From Eshraghiella crossota (lineage in GTDB: Bacteria; Bacillota; Clostridia; Lachnospirales; Lachnospiraceae): DNA of 64,000 nt. The stretch lies in the NCBI RefSeq assembly GCF_025148445.1, contig NZ_CP102270.1:868001-932000 (forward strand), given 5' to 3'. This document shows, in pieces, positions 37,663 to 48,249 of this stretch; position 1 is the first letter of the stretch, and every line of letters starts with the position of its first letter. Below the pieces are notes generated by a model, which was not told where the DNA came from, did not search any database, and worked only from the letters and a program-made list of their open reading frames with translations. Made by a program: the position numbers and the translations under genes.

Positions 37663-39594
37663 ATGGACGATTTTACAGGTATTGTACATAATGTTTTTTT
37701 GGAACTTTATACGGAACTTAATCTTGAGAGCATAGAACTTTTTCAGATGAATGACGAACAATACGGACATATTGTATGCGCGCTGCCTGAAAAGAAAATA
37801 CAGGAGCAGACCATAAATTCCCTTCACGGATTCTTGAAAGGAAAGACCTTTAAACTACCGGTATTCATAAGGGATAGAGCCGCAATGTATGTTGCAGTGG
37901 TAAAGGATAATATGACGGACGAGGATAAAATCGAATTTACCGAAAAAATCCTTATACTGCAGAATGTTGCTGCGGTAGGCAATTTCAGCGATTCGATTGC
38001 GGCATCATATAAGGTAATGGAGGATGCGCTTGACAGAGTTCCTGTGGGTGTGGCGGTCCTTGATAATGAAAGCAGAAGGGTACTTTTGCTTAACAGCGTG
38101 GCAGCCCGGTCAGAATCCGTCCAGAGCATTATGGGAAAAGCTCTTAAATTATATACGGATACAGGAAAGCAGACCCTTGAGGATATATATGACAATTCCT
38201 CAGGACTATGGTATGACGTTAATTTTTCAGGTTTAAAATGGATTAATGGCGAAGATGTTCTTGTCTGTACGACCATAGATGTAACCCAGAAAATCAGAAA
38301 CCGGCAGAAAATAGAATATCAGGCCAATAATGACTATTTAACAGGTCTTTTTAACAGAATGAAATGTGAAAGGGACCTTGATGAAATTCTAAAGAATATG
38401 AATCCCGGTGAAAAGGGCTGCGTTGTCTTTTTGGACCTTGATAATTTCAAACAGGTAAATGACGGACTGGGACACCAGTACGGAGATGTTCTTTTACAGG
38501 AAATAGCATACTCCTTACAGGAGACCGATGGCATAAAAAATTCCTGCTACAGGATGGGCGGGGATGAATTTGTAATTATTGTGAAACCATGGTATTTTGA
38601 TAAAATCACTGAAATAGTTGATAAAATCAGTAAAAGATTTAATGACATCTGGCATATAATGGATGTCGATTATTACTGCACAATGAGTATGGGAATAGCT
38701 GTGTTTCCCGACCAGGGAAAGACTGTTGATGAACTGATTAAAAAAGCCGACTTTGCAATGTATGAGGCAAAGAAAGGCGGTAAAAACCGCTTTTTGTGGT
38801 ATACCGTGGAGGACGAAGAGCGTAAGTGTGCAGATAACGGGTTCAGGGATTCCATAAAAGAACTTGTAGGCGATGATTGCAGGGATTTTGATATAAATTA
38901 CCAGCCTGTGTTTGACAAAGACGGCATATTGTACGGTGCGGAGGCACTTGTCAGGATTAATAGCGGCAGCCTTGGCAGGCTTCTTCCCGCAGAGTTTTTA
39001 CCTACGGCAGAATATCTCGGAATAATGAACCGTATAGGCCATTATGTGTTTGCAAAGGCAGTAAAGACTCTCAAAAAATGGAATGGCACACATCCTGATT
39101 TGAAGATGTTTATAAATATGGCACCTACACAGCTTATGATGCCTAAGGCGGCTGAGAATATCATGAATATCATAAAACAGTGGGAAGTAAATCCCGGAAA
39201 TATATATTGTGATATATCAGAAAAGACTGAATTCCTTGATGAAAAAATGGCACTTGCAACGCTTGAAATATTGAATGGGCACGGCATAAATATATCACTT
39301 GATGATTTCGGTTCTGGTAAAATGTCCCTTGGATTTCTGAAAGACAGCCATGCCTCAATGATTAAATTCGATAATTCACTTGTCAAAAAAAGCAGAACTG
39401 ATGATGTGGAAATAACGATACTCCGCTCAATAACAGAAATTGCGGATATTCTTGACATCGATATAGCGTTTGTAGGAATAGAAGACGATAATGATAATAA
39501 TATAGCATTAGAAAACAAAGCAGATTATCTGGGAGGTTTCTACTACGGAGAAGCACTTCCGGAAGATGAATTTGAAACAAAATGGTTAAAATAA
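37663..39594 (+). CDS. Cyclic-di-GMP turnover protein: PAS, GGDEF and EAL domains
   Basis: 643 residues from ATG 37663; GGAG overlaps the end of the previous gene. A PAS-like domain spans about residues 115-215. The diguanylate cyclase domain has the intact active site GGDEF at 299-303 and the upstream phrase FLDLDNFKQVND. The phosphodiesterase domain begins with EAL at 427-429 and keeps the key N (FINMAP), E (DISEK), DD (LDDFGSG) and K (MIKFDNS). The late QGY-type glutamine is glycine (LGGFYY). Both activities are possible, and one may dominate. It is predicted cytosolic, with no transmembrane helix visible. Confidence 0.9.
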   Translation: MDDFTGIVHNVFLELYTELNLESIELFQMNDEQYGHIVCALPEKKIQEQTINSLHGFLKGKTFKLPVFIRDRAAMYVAVVKDNMTDEDKIEFTEKILILQNVAAVGNFSDSIAASYKVMEDALDRVPVGVAVLDNESRRVLLLNSVAARSESVQSIMGKALKLYTDTGKQTLEDIYDNSSGLWYDVNFSGLKWINGEDVLVCTTIDVTQKIRNRQKIEYQANNDYLTGLFNRMKCERDLDEILKNMNPGEKGCVVFLDLDNFKQVNDGLGHQYGDVLLQEIAYSLQETDGIKNSCYRMGGDEFVIIVKPWYFDKITEIVDKISKRFNDIWHIMDVDYYCTMSMGIAVFPDQGKTVDELIKKADFAMYEAKKGGKNRFLWYTVEDEERKCADNGFRDSIKELVGDDCRDFDINYQPVFDKDGILYGAEALVRINSGSLGRLLPAEFLPTAEYLGIMNRIGHYVFAKAVKTLKKWNGTHPDLKMFINMAPTQLMMPKAAENIMNIIKQWEVNPGNIYCDISEKTEFLDEKMALATLEILNGHGINISLDDFGSGKMSLGFLKDSHASMIKFDNSLVKKSRTDDVEITILRSITEIADILDIDIAFVGIEDDNDNNIALENKADYLGGFYYGEALPEDEFETKWLK

Positions 39595-39614
39595 ATTAAA
39601 GCGAGGATAATAAA

Positions 39615-40349
39615 ATGGAAAAAACAGCATTAGTAACAGGAGCAGGCAGAGGAATAGGAAAGGCAATAGCGATAGCACTTGCAAAGGAAGGCATGAACGT
39701 TGTTGTTAATTATAATGGTTCGGCAGATAAAGCAGAAGAAACGGCAGCAGCTATAAGAGAACTTGGCGTTAAGGCAAAGACTGTAAAATGCAACGTTGCG
39801 GATTTTGATGAATGTAAGAAAATGATTGATGAAGTTATTGCAGAATTCGGAAGAATTGACGTACTTGTAAACAATGCGGGAATTACAAGGGACGGCCTTT
39901 TGATGAAGATGTCGGAAGATGACTTTGATTCGGTAATCAACATTAATCTTAAAGGTGCGTTTAATACGACAAAACATATTTCAAAATATCTCCTTAAGCA
40001 GAAGTCAGGCAAAATTATTAATATTTCATCTGTTTCAGGTATTCTTGGCAATGCGGGACAGGCTAATTACAGTGCGTCAAAGGCAGGCATCATAGGACTT
40101 ACAAAGAGCACTGCAAGAGAACTTGCTTCAAGAGGAATAACCTGCAACGCCATTGCACCGGGATTTGTTGAGACTGATATGACTTCGGCAATGAATGAAC
40201 AGGTTATTGAAAAATCAATAGAAATGATTCCGTTAAAGAGAATAGGCAAAGCCGAAGAAATAGCATATATGGCAGCATTTCTCGCTTCCGAAAAAGCTGA
40301 TTACATTACAGGACAGGTATTTGCCGTAGACGGCGGAATGACAATATAG
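39615..40349 (+). CDS. fabG: 3-oxoacyl-[ACP] reductase
   Basis: 244 residues, standard for FabG, which reduces 3-oxoacyl-ACP with NADPH in fatty acid synthesis. The cofactor loop TGAGRGIGKAIA, NNAG, the catalytic serine in NISSVSG and the pair YSASKAG are present. The end VDGGMTI is typical. It sits apart from other fatty acid genes, so a role as another SDR-family ketoreductase cannot be excluded. Confidence 0.88.
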   Translation: MEKTALVTGAGRGIGKAIAIALAKEGMNVVVNYNGSADKAEETAAAIRELGVKAKTVKCNVADFDECKKMIDEVIAEFGRIDVLVNNAGITRDGLLMKMSEDDFDSVININLKGAFNTTKHISKYLLKQKSGKIINISSVSGILGNAGQANYSASKAGIIGLTKSTARELASRGITCNAIAPGFVETDMTSAMNEQVIEKSIEMIPLKRIGKAEEIAYMAAFLASEKADYITGQVFAVDGGMTI

Positions 40350-40367
40350 TAGGAAAGGCAGAATAAA

Positions 40368-43280
40368 ATGCAGTTTGATTCAGACAGATATGAGTTAATA
40401 AAACATGAAAGAATAGAAGAACTTAAATCGGAAGGTTATCTTTTCAGACATAAATTATCAGGAGCAAGAATTGCGGTTCTGCAGAATGATGATGAGAACA
40501 AAGTTTTTTCAATAGGCTTCAGAACCCCTCCCGAGGACAGTACGGGCGTTCCACATATTCTTGAACATTCGGTTCTTTGCGGCTCTTTAAAATATCCTGT
40601 AAAGGACCCATTTATTGAACTTGCAAAAGGCTCACTTAATACTTTTTTAAATGCCATGACATATCCCGATAAAACGGTATATCCTGTGGCAAGCTGTAAC
40701 GATACGGATTTTAAGAACCTTATGGATGTATACCTTGATGCGGTATTCCATCCTCTTATTGATTCCAGAAAAGAAGTATTTTTGCAGGAGGGCTGGCATT
40801 ATGAAATGGATACAACCGATTCTCCGTTAAAATATAACGGAGTAGTGTATAACGAGATGAAGGGCGCCTATTCATCTCCTGATGAAGTGCTTTCAAGAGT
40901 ATGCATGAATTCACTTTTTCCCGACACCTCATACAGCACCGAATCAGGCGGAGACCCTGAAAACATACCTGATCTGACCTATGAGCAGTTCGTGGCTTTC
41001 CACAAAAAGCTGTATCATCCTGCCAACAGTTATATATATATCTACGGCAACTGTGATATGACGGAAAGACTTGAATATCTTGACCGTGAATATCTTTCAG
41101 ATTATGAATATATGGAAGTCGATTCCGTTATAAAAGAACAGAAGCCTTTTGATAAAATGGTAAGAATCGAGACAGAGTACCCTGTTAATGAGGAAGATGA
41201 CAACAACAAGTCATATTTTTCCTACAATCTTGCTCTGGAATCTTCAACCGATAAAGAACTCTGTATGGCAATAGATGTCCTTGACTATGCACTTCTTGGA
41301 GCACCGGGGGCACCTGTAAGACAGGCACTTATAGATGCGGGACTGGGAGAAGATGTATATGGCAATTTTGAAGACGGAATAAAACAGCCTTTTTATTCTA
41401 TTGTTGCCAAAAATGTTGATGGAGACAGGGAAGAGGAATTCTTAAAAGTAATAAAAGATACTCTTAAAGACCTTGTGAAAAATGGTCTTAACAGGCAGAC
41501 TCTTTTTGCTGCAATCAATTCTGATGAATTTAAGTACAGGGAAGCTGATTTCGGACGTTTTCCTAAAGGACTTATGTACGGACTGGATATGCTTGACACA
41601 TGGTTATACGATGATGACAAGGTATTTGACACATTGGCACTAAATGACACATATAAGTCGCTCAGAGACAAAATAAACACAGGCTATTTTGAAAAATTAA
41701 TCGAAAAATATTTCCTTGATAACACGCATGCCTCATTTGTTGTGATGAAGCCTGTAATGGGACTTACGGAAGCCAGGGACAAAAAGACAGCCTTAAAGCT
41801 TGAAGAATATAAAAAGAGCCTGTCAAAGGATGAAATCGAAAGAATTGTAAAGGAAACCGCAGAACTTAAAAAATATCAGTCTGAGCCATCCACAGAGGAA
41901 GAACTGGCAAAGATACCTCTTTTATCAAGAGAAGATATTTCAAAAGACATTGTTCCTCTTTACAATGATGAAAAAGAAGTAAACGGTGTCAAAGTAATTC
42001 ACCACAATATATATACAAACGGCATTTTATACAGCACACTTGCTTTTAATGTTAATAGTGTAAAAGATGAGGATATTCCATATCTCGGACTTCTTGAAGC
42101 TGTGCTTGGATATGTAAGCACCGATAAATATTCCTATGATGAATTGTCTAACGAGACAGATATTCATACAGGAGGAATTATTCCATCCTTTACTTTTTAC
42201 AATAACATTGATAATCCTGATGTATATACTGCGGTATTCGGCGTTAAATTTAAGACGCTTATACCTGAACTTGGTGTAGCTTATGATTTGATTTCACAGA
42301 TGGTTTTCCATGCAAAATATGATGATTATAAGCGTATGAAAGAAATTCTTGCGGAGACTAAAGCAAGACTTATTACCAAAATCATCCAGTCGGGACATTT
42401 GACGGCACTTAATGTATGCCTTGCACAGATGTCTGAGACAGGTTGGATATCAGAGATGACATCAGGTATTGGTTTTTATGATTTTATATCTGATTTATAT
42501 GATAATTTCGACAGCAGAAAAGAAATGATAGCAAAGAAGCTTTACGAACTTACGGATGTTATTTTTAACAGGGACAAACTTATCGTTTCCGTTATCGGGG
42601 ATGGGGAAGAATACATTCAGAATGAAAAATATCTTTCAGACTTTATTAACATTGTTCCTGATAAAAAATATCCTGCCGTAACAAGGAATATTAAGCTTTC
42701 CAGAGTAAAAAAAGCGTACAAAACTGCGGCACAGGTTAATTATGTTGCAAGAACAGGCAATTTCTTAAAAAAAGGTTTTGCGTACGACGCTTCATTAAAA
42801 GTACTTAAAACAATTCTTTCCTATGACTTTTTATGGAACAATGTCAGGGTTATGGGTGGTGCATACGGATGTATGAATGATTTTTCCGTTAATGGCAGAG
42901 GATATTTTGTTTCCTATAGGGACCCTAACTGCGGTAAGACGAATGAAACTTATGAAAAAATTGCGGATTATGTGAGAAATTTTGATGCCAGCGAGAGGGA
43001 AATGACCAAATACGTTATAGGTACATTCAGTGAACTTGATATTCCTATGTCCTGCTCTACAAAAGGCATCCGCTCCTTTACATCATACATGTGCGGTATA
43101 ACAGAGGAACTGTTAAAGAAAAACAGGCTTAAAGCACTTGAAACCAGAGCAGAAGATATAAGAAATCTTGCAGGCATAGTGGAAGCGGTGCTTAAAGACG
43201 ATTACCTCTGCGTAATAGGAAACAGCGAAGCAATATCAAAAGACGCAGATATGTTTGATGAGATATTAAACTTATCATAA
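40368..43280 (+). CDS. M16C zinc metallopeptidase (presequence protease/insulinase family)
   Basis: 970 residues, the length of single-chain M16C enzymes such as PreP. The inverted zinc motif HILEH is at residues 63-67, and the third ligand is probably the glutamate in VYNEMKGAYSSPD. The C-terminal half repeats the fold without the zinc site. These enzymes degrade short unstructured peptides in the cytoplasm. AGGAAAGGC precedes the ATG, and era follows after 10 bases. Confidence 0.92.
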   Translation: MQFDSDRYELIKHERIEELKSEGYLFRHKLSGARIAVLQNDDENKVFSIGFRTPPEDSTGVPHILEHSVLCGSLKYPVKDPFIELAKGSLNTFLNAMTYPDKTVYPVASCNDTDFKNLMDVYLDAVFHPLIDSRKEVFLQEGWHYEMDTTDSPLKYNGVVYNEMKGAYSSPDEVLSRVCMNSLFPDTSYSTESGGDPENIPDLTYEQFVAFHKKLYHPANSYIYIYGNCDMTERLEYLDREYLSDYEYMEVDSVIKEQKPFDKMVRIETEYPVNEEDDNNKSYFSYNLALESSTDKELCMAIDVLDYALLGAPGAPVRQALIDAGLGEDVYGNFEDGIKQPFYSIVAKNVDGDREEEFLKVIKDTLKDLVKNGLNRQTLFAAINSDEFKYREADFGRFPKGLMYGLDMLDTWLYDDDKVFDTLALNDTYKSLRDKINTGYFEKLIEKYFLDNTHASFVVMKPVMGLTEARDKKTALKLEEYKKSLSKDEIERIVKETAELKKYQSEPSTEEELAKIPLLSREDISKDIVPLYNDEKEVNGVKVIHHNIYTNGILYSTLAFNVNSVKDEDIPYLGLLEAVLGYVSTDKYSYDELSNETDIHTGGIIPSFTFYNNIDNPDVYTAVFGVKFKTLIPELGVAYDLISQMVFHAKYDDYKRMKEILAETKARLITKIIQSGHLTALNVCLAQMSETGWISEMTSGIGFYDFISDLYDNFDSRKEMIAKKLYELTDVIFNRDKLIVSVIGDGEEYIQNEKYLSDFINIVPDKKYPAVTRNIKLSRVKKAYKTAAQVNYVARTGNFLKKGFAYDASLKVLKTILSYDFLWNNVRVMGGAYGCMNDFSVNGRGYFVSYRDPNCGKTNETYEKIADYVRNFDASEREMTKYVIGTFSELDIPMSCSTKGIRSFTSYMCGITEELLKKNRLKALETRAEDIRNLAGIVEAVLKDDYLCVIGNSEAISKDADMFDEILNLS

Positions 43281-43290
43281 GGAGATAAAG

Positions 43291-44187
43291 ATGGAGAAAA
43301 AAACAGGATTTGTAGCACTTATAGGAAGACCCAATGTAGGTAAATCCACATTGATGAATTATCTTATAGGTCAGAAGATAGCAATAACCTCTAACAAACC
43401 ACAGACTACAAGAAACAGAATACAGACTGTGTATACCGATGAAAGAGGACAGATTATTTTCCTTGATACTCCGGGAATCCATAAGGCCAAAAATAAACTC
43501 GGGGAATACATGGTAACCGTAGCTGAGAAAACCCTTGAAGACGTGGACGTTATTCTGTGGCTTGTGGAACCTACAACCTATATCGGGGCAGGGGAACAGC
43601 ACATTATTGCCACGCTTAAGAATTGCAAAAAGCCGGTAATTCTTGTTATCAATAAGGTGGATACCGTTGACAAGCCGGAAATCCTTAAATTTATAGACCG
43701 ATACAGTAAGGAAATGAAATTTAGTGAAATAATTCCTGTGTCCGCGCTTAAAGGCATTAATACGGAAGATTTAAAAGAAACAATTTTTAAATATCTTCCG
43801 TACGGACCAATGTTTTATGACGAAGATACGGTAACCGACCAGCCAATGAGACAGATTGTTGCGGAGCTTATCAGGGAAAAGGCGTTAAAATGTCTTTCTG
43901 ATGAGATACCGCACGGAATAGCAGTAACTATAGAGACAATGAAAGAACGTCCCGACGGCAGTATGTGGGATATTGATGCCACAATTGTATGTGAAAGAGA
44001 CAGCCATAAAGGTATTATTATCGGTAAATCAGGAGCAATGCTGAAAAAAATCGGTTCTGCTGCAAGATTTGAAATCGAGAGAATGATGGAACAGCAGGTT
44101 AATCTGAAGTTGTGGGTAAAAGTCCGCAAAGAATGGAGAGATTCCGAACTCCTTATGAAGAATTTCGGCTACAGAAAAGAGGATTAA
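43291..44187 (+). CDS. era: GTPase Era
   Basis: 298 residues. G1 is GRPNVGKST, G3 DTPGIH and G4 NKVD. The C-terminal KH domain has GIIIGKSGAMLKKIG. Era binds 16S rRNA and is needed for 30S subunit maturation. The downstream recO start immediately follows its stop codon, as in many Firmicutes. Confidence 0.97.
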   Translation: MEKKTGFVALIGRPNVGKSTLMNYLIGQKIAITSNKPQTTRNRIQTVYTDERGQIIFLDTPGIHKAKNKLGEYMVTVAEKTLEDVDVILWLVEPTTYIGAGEQHIIATLKNCKKPVILVINKVDTVDKPEILKFIDRYSKEMKFSEIIPVSALKGINTEDLKETIFKYLPYGPMFYDEDTVTDQPMRQIVAELIREKALKCLSDEIPHGIAVTIETMKERPDGSMWDIDATIVCERDSHKGIIIGKSGAMLKKIGSAARFEIERMMEQQVNLKLWVKVRKEWRDSELLMKNFGYRKED

Positions 44188-44931
44188 ATGGCGGATCAGA
44201 TAAAAGTGCGTGGTATGGTTATTTCGTCGTCACCCATAGGTGAAAATGACAAAAGAGTTGTGCTGCTTACAAAAGAAAAGGGCAAAATAAGTGCGTTTGT
44301 AAGAGGGGCAAGAAGACCGGGCAATCATCTGATGGCTGCAAGCGACAGTTTTTCCTTCGGCATATTTTATCTGATGTACGGAAGGGATGCATATACGGTT
44401 GTCAATGCCGAGATAAGCAATTTTTTCAGGGAGCTGACAAGCGACCTGCAGAAAACCTACACCGCATACTATTTTCTTGAACTGGCAGAATATTTCACCG
44501 TTGAAAATGAGGACGAATCCATGATGCTTAACCTTATATATGCATCTTTTTCCGCCCTTGTTAAAGGCAGAATCAATCCCAGACTCATAAGATACATATT
44601 TGAACTCAAAACTTTGGTGATTAACGGCGAATATCCCGAATTTTTTGCGTGCAGGAACTGCGGTACCAAAGAACACCTTACGGGTTTTTCCATATTCCAT
44701 GACGGAATTTTATGCAAAAACTGTGCAAAGGTATCAAAAGACGTTATGGAGATTAACGGCTCAACACTTTATGCCCTGCAGTACATAGTGTATTCCGACA
44801 TCAAAAATCTTTTTACTTTCGTAGTGTCCGACGAGGTGCTTACGGAAATGAAAATGGTGATGGCAAGGTGCATGCATGCATACGTGGATAAAAAAATGAA
44901 TTCGTTAGAGATTCTTGACGTATTGGATTAA
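44188..44931 (+). CDS. recO: DNA repair protein RecO
   Basis: 247 residues. The N-terminal OB fold ([34 protein letters not shown] pattern) and the C-terminal zinc finger (CRNCG near residue 153, CKNC near residue 176) are intact. RecO promotes RecA loading with RecR in gap repair. It abuts era with no gap. No clear terminator follows before glyS. Confidence 0.95.
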   Translation: MADQIKVRGMVISSSPIGENDKRVVLLTKEKGKISAFVRGARRPGNHLMAASDSFSFGIFYLMYGRDAYTVVNAEISNFFRELTSDLQKTYTAYYFLELAEYFTVENEDESMMLNLIYASFSALVKGRINPRLIRYIFELKTLVINGEYPEFFACRNCGTKEHLTGFSIFHDGILCKNCAKVSKDVMEINGSTLYALQYIVYSDIKNLFTFVVSDEVLTEMKMVMARCMHAYVDKKMNSLEILDVLD

Positions 44932-44968
44932 AACATATAGAATACTTAATTATAAAATTAGAAAGGCT

Positions 44969-44983
44969 CCTGCATCCGGCAGG
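44969..44983 (+). other. Small hairpin in the glyS leader
   Basis: CCTGC-atccg-GCAGG lies 23 bases before the ATG of glyS. It is too small for a T-box or glycine riboswitch, and no conserved T-box core is present in this 74-base gap. Confidence 0.4.
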
Positions 44984-45005
44984 GAAAGCGAGAGAGGTAA
45001 TTTTA

Positions 45006-46394
45006 ATGGAAAAAACAATGGAAAAAATTGTTGCATTAGCTAAGTCCAGAGGATTTGTATATCCCGGCTCAGAGATTTACGGAGGTCTTGCCAATACTTG
45101 GGATTACGGCAACCTCGGCGTAGAGCTTAAGAACAATGTTAAGAAAGCATGGTGGCAGAAATTCATACAGGAAAGCCCATATAATGTAGGCGTTGACTGT
45201 GCAATCCTTATGAACCCACAGACATGGGTAGCTTCAGGACATCTTGGCGGTTTTGCCGACCCTCTTATGGACTGTAAAGCATGTAAAGAGAGATTCCGTG
45301 CTGATAAATTAATCGAGGACTGGGCAGCAGATAATAATTTTACATTGGAATCGGCAGTTGATGCATGGTCTAATGAAGATATGGAGAACTTTATTAAGGA
45401 AAAAGAAATTGCCTGTCCTTCATGTGGCAAAAAAGACTTTACAGAAATCAGACAGTTCAACCTTATGTTCAAGACATTCCAGGGCGTAACCGAAGATGCT
45501 AAGAACACAGTATATTTAAGACCAGAGACAGCACAGGGTATTTTCGTTAATTTCAAGAACGTACAGAGAACTTCAAGAAAGAAAGTTCCATTCGGAATCG
45601 GACAGATTGGTAAGTCCTTCCGTAACGAAATTACACCGGGTAACTTCACATTCCGTACAAGGGAATTTGAGCAGATGGAACTTGAATTTTTCTGTAAACC
45701 GGGAACAGACCTTGAATGGTTCCGGTATTGGAGAGGATTCTGCATTAACTGGCTTAAGACACTGGGTATCAAGGACGAGGAAATGAGAGCAAGAGACCAT
45801 TCTCCTGAAGAACTCTGCTTCTACTCAAAAGGAACAACGGATATCGAATTTTTATTCCCATTCGGATGGGGCGAACTCTGGGGTATTGCTGACAGAACGG
45901 ACTATGACCTTACACAGCATCAGAACACATCAGGACAGGATATGTCTTACTTTGATGACGAGGACAATTCAAAATATATTCCTTATGTTGTTGAGCCATC
46001 ACTTGGCGCAGACAGAGTTACACTCGCATTCCTTTGCTCTGCTTATGACGAAGAAGAGCTTGAAGGCGGGGATGTGAGAACAGTCCTTCATTTCCATCCG
46101 GCACTTGCACCTGTAAAAATCGGAGTACTTCCATTATCAAAGAAGCTTAACGAAGGTGCAGAAAAGATTTATGCAGACCTTTCTAAGAAATATAACTGTG
46201 AATTTGATGACAGAGGCAATATCGGTAAGAGATACAGAAGACAGGACGAAATCGGAACTCCATTCTGCGTTACTTATGACTTTGATTCTGAGACAGACGG
46301 CTGTGTAACAGTAAGAGACAGGGACACAATGGCTCAGGAAAGAATTAAGATAGAAGATCTTAATAAATATTTTGAGGATAAATTTACATTCTAA
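45006..46394 (+). CDS. glyQS: Glycyl-tRNA synthetase, single-chain alpha2 type
   Basis: 462 residues, class II synthetase of the homodimeric type rather than the two-subunit GlyQ/GlyS enzyme. Motif 1 region [14 protein letters not shown] at the N-terminus, motif 2 [29 protein letters not shown] and motif 3 [10 protein letters not shown] are clear; a zinc-like CKACK...CPSCGKK insert is visible near residues 90-145. The C-terminal anticodon-binding domain begins near [12 protein letters not shown]. Its stop overlaps the ATG of the next gene by one base. Confidence 0.95.
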   Translation: MEKTMEKIVALAKSRGFVYPGSEIYGGLANTWDYGNLGVELKNNVKKAWWQKFIQESPYNVGVDCAILMNPQTWVASGHLGGFADPLMDCKACKERFRADKLIEDWAADNNFTLESAVDAWSNEDMENFIKEKEIACPSCGKKDFTEIRQFNLMFKTFQGVTEDAKNTVYLRPETAQGIFVNFKNVQRTSRKKVPFGIGQIGKSFRNEITPGNFTFRTREFEQMELEFFCKPGTDLEWFRYWRGFCINWLKTLGIKDEEMRARDHSPEELCFYSKGTTDIEFLFPFGWGELWGIADRTDYDLTQHQNTSGQDMSYFDDEDNSKYIPYVVEPSLGADRVTLAFLCSAYDEEELEGGDVRTVLHFHPALAPVKIGVLPLSKKLNEGAEKIYADLSKKYNCEFDDRGNIGKRYRRQDEIGTPFCVTYDFDSETDGCVTVRDRDTMAQERIKIEDLNKYFEDKFTF

Positions 46395-48160
46395 TGAAGT
46401 GCGATAAATGCGGATTTGAACATAATAACAGAAATGCCTGCCCTAAATGCGGCGCAAGGGTAATCTTTGTAAACGAGGATTATGCCAGAAGAAGGAAGGA
46501 ATGGGAGGAAGCCAACCGTAACGGAAAGCAGAGCAACATTCCTCCGGGAATCATGTATTCCACGAAGGAAGAACATGATATGAAGCATGGCAGGGACAGG
46601 ATTGTTAACATTAAGGAAGAAGGGTCGGATTCCGGCCTTTCTTTTGTTGCGCTTAAGGACAAAATAATTAAAGCAATCGCTACGGTCATTGTTAAGTGCA
46701 GAAAAAAAACAAAAGAACCTGAATTTGCAGGTAAAGAAACACTTGATACCTCAAAACTTGTGCTTTCCCATAAGGTTTTTAAAGACCATAAGAAAAAGTT
46801 TATTATCGGTGGACTTGCTATTGTTTTAATCGCAATTGCGGTTCCTGTTACGGTTTACAACATAAAAAGGATTGACCGCTCAGATGTGCTCTTTTTTGAC
46901 GGCACTAAAATTGCCTCAGTTAAAAATCCTGCTTCACCCCTGCTTGAAATAGCGGATTACAAGGAGATATATGAAGTCAATGACCGGGATTTTCTTATTA
47001 CAAGAGAAAAAGGCTTCGTTATATGCCGTAACGGCAGTGTTTCGGAAATTGCCTGTGATAATCCTGTTTACATAACGGCAAACCGGGATTTGTCTGCACT
47101 TATTTTCCAGAGCAATGAAAAAATATACATATATGACGGCGGGATAACCGATACGGGAATACAGGCCGCCGATATAAGCAAAGACGGGTGCATGATAAGT
47201 GATGACGGAAGTTTTTATGCCATTACAACCATTGTATCCGATAAGGACAATTCCCGGTACAGCCTTTTTACCGGAACCGGAGAAAATGCCGGAAAAATTA
47301 TTTCCGATGACAGGCAGAAAGTAATGATTGATGTGAATGATGACGGCACGATGCTTTATCTTGACATGGGTAATGCCGAGTACGGCATCGTAAATGACAG
47401 GGCACTTACATATTATGACGGCAACACTGTCAGAAAAATCGCAGATGATGTGATGGATTACAGGTATCTTGATACAGAAGATTTGATATATTACACTGAC
47501 AAGGATGGTAATCTTTTTGCATATTATGACGGAATAACAAAAAAAGCCGATAATAATGTGGATTCCTTCTGCGATAATGCCTTGGATGAGGATAATGCAT
47601 ACTATCTGAAAGAAAACGGATGTTACCTTGCGGACAAGGATGCTGACTACACAACCCCGTTATTCAGGACTTCGTTATCAGATATTACGTTGTATTATGA
47701 CACAGCTGATAATTATGCATATATTACGGATTCCGGCAGCCTTTATTTTGCCGGTAATGTACCTTCCGGTGCTTCTGCTGTAAAGATATGTGAAAAAGAT
47801 TATGGCGAGGAACCTGTATTTACCGGAAAGAATATGTATATCGTTGACGCGGACAACAATCTTTTAAAACTTTATGGCGACAACAGAATTATTGACACCG
47901 GCGTAAGCAATCTTACCGCCGTTGTTAATTCCGATGCAGTATGTTATGTCAAAAACGGAATTGGTTATATTAATCAGTCAAATAATGATAAAGTCAGAAA
48001 AATCTCACAGAAAAACAACTTTTTACAGTGGGATAAAATAATATATTCAGAAAAAAACTATTATTTTGTAACAAAAGAAAATTCCCTTTACGAAGTATCG
48101 AAAAAAGGTAATTATAAAACAATAGGCGAAACCGTCAAAATATGTATTTTTGTGGACTAA
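46394..48160 (+). CDS. Zinc-ribbon membrane protein with a beta-propeller-like external domain
   Basis: 588 residues. The N-terminus is a zinc ribbon with two CxxC knuckles (CDKCG and CPKCG). One transmembrane helix lies at about residues 134-157, after a basic linker. The rest, about 430 residues, consists of many short beta-type repeats with DG turns (YYTDKDGNLFAYYDG and similar), like DUF5050 or other propeller-type sensors. The function is unknown. Translation is coupled to glyS by the ATGA-like overlap, but a functional link is not evident. Confidence 0.7.
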   Translation: MKCDKCGFEHNNRNACPKCGARVIFVNEDYARRRKEWEEANRNGKQSNIPPGIMYSTKEEHDMKHGRDRIVNIKEEGSDSGLSFVALKDKIIKAIATVIVKCRKKTKEPEFAGKETLDTSKLVLSHKVFKDHKKKFIIGGLAIVLIAIAVPVTVYNIKRIDRSDVLFFDGTKIASVKNPASPLLEIADYKEIYEVNDRDFLITREKGFVICRNGSVSEIACDNPVYITANRDLSALIFQSNEKIYIYDGGITDTGIQAADISKDGCMISDDGSFYAITTIVSDKDNSRYSLFTGTGENAGKIISDDRQKVMIDVNDDGTMLYLDMGNAEYGIVNDRALTYYDGNTVRKIADDVMDYRYLDTEDLIYYTDKDGNLFAYYDGITKKADNNVDSFCDNALDEDNAYYLKENGCYLADKDADYTTPLFRTSLSDITLYYDTADNYAYITDSGSLYFAGNVPSGASAVKICEKDYGEEPVFTGKNMYIVDADNNLLKLYGDNRIIDTGVSNLTAVVNSDAVCYVKNGIGYINQSNNDKVRKISQKNNFLQWDKIIYSEKNYYFVTKENSLYEVSKKGNYKTIGETVKICIFVD

Positions 48161-48165
48161 AATTC

Positions 48166-48193
48166 TTGAAATTTTTCTGCATTATGGTATACT
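48166..48193 (+). promoter_or_regulatory. Promoter of ppdK
   Basis: TTGAAA (48166-48171), 16 bases, TATACT (48188-48193), 56 bases before the ATG; a strong AGGAGGAA ribosome site follows at 48235-48242. Confidence 0.7.
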
Positions 48194-48249
48194 GTTATAG
48201 GTTAGACTATAGTTTTAGTGATAATTAATTTATTAGGAGGAATTATTAA

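Noticed and set aside
44932-45005. T-box or glycine riboswitch in the glyS leader
   Set aside because: The gap is only 74 bases, with one small hairpin and no T-box core sequence.
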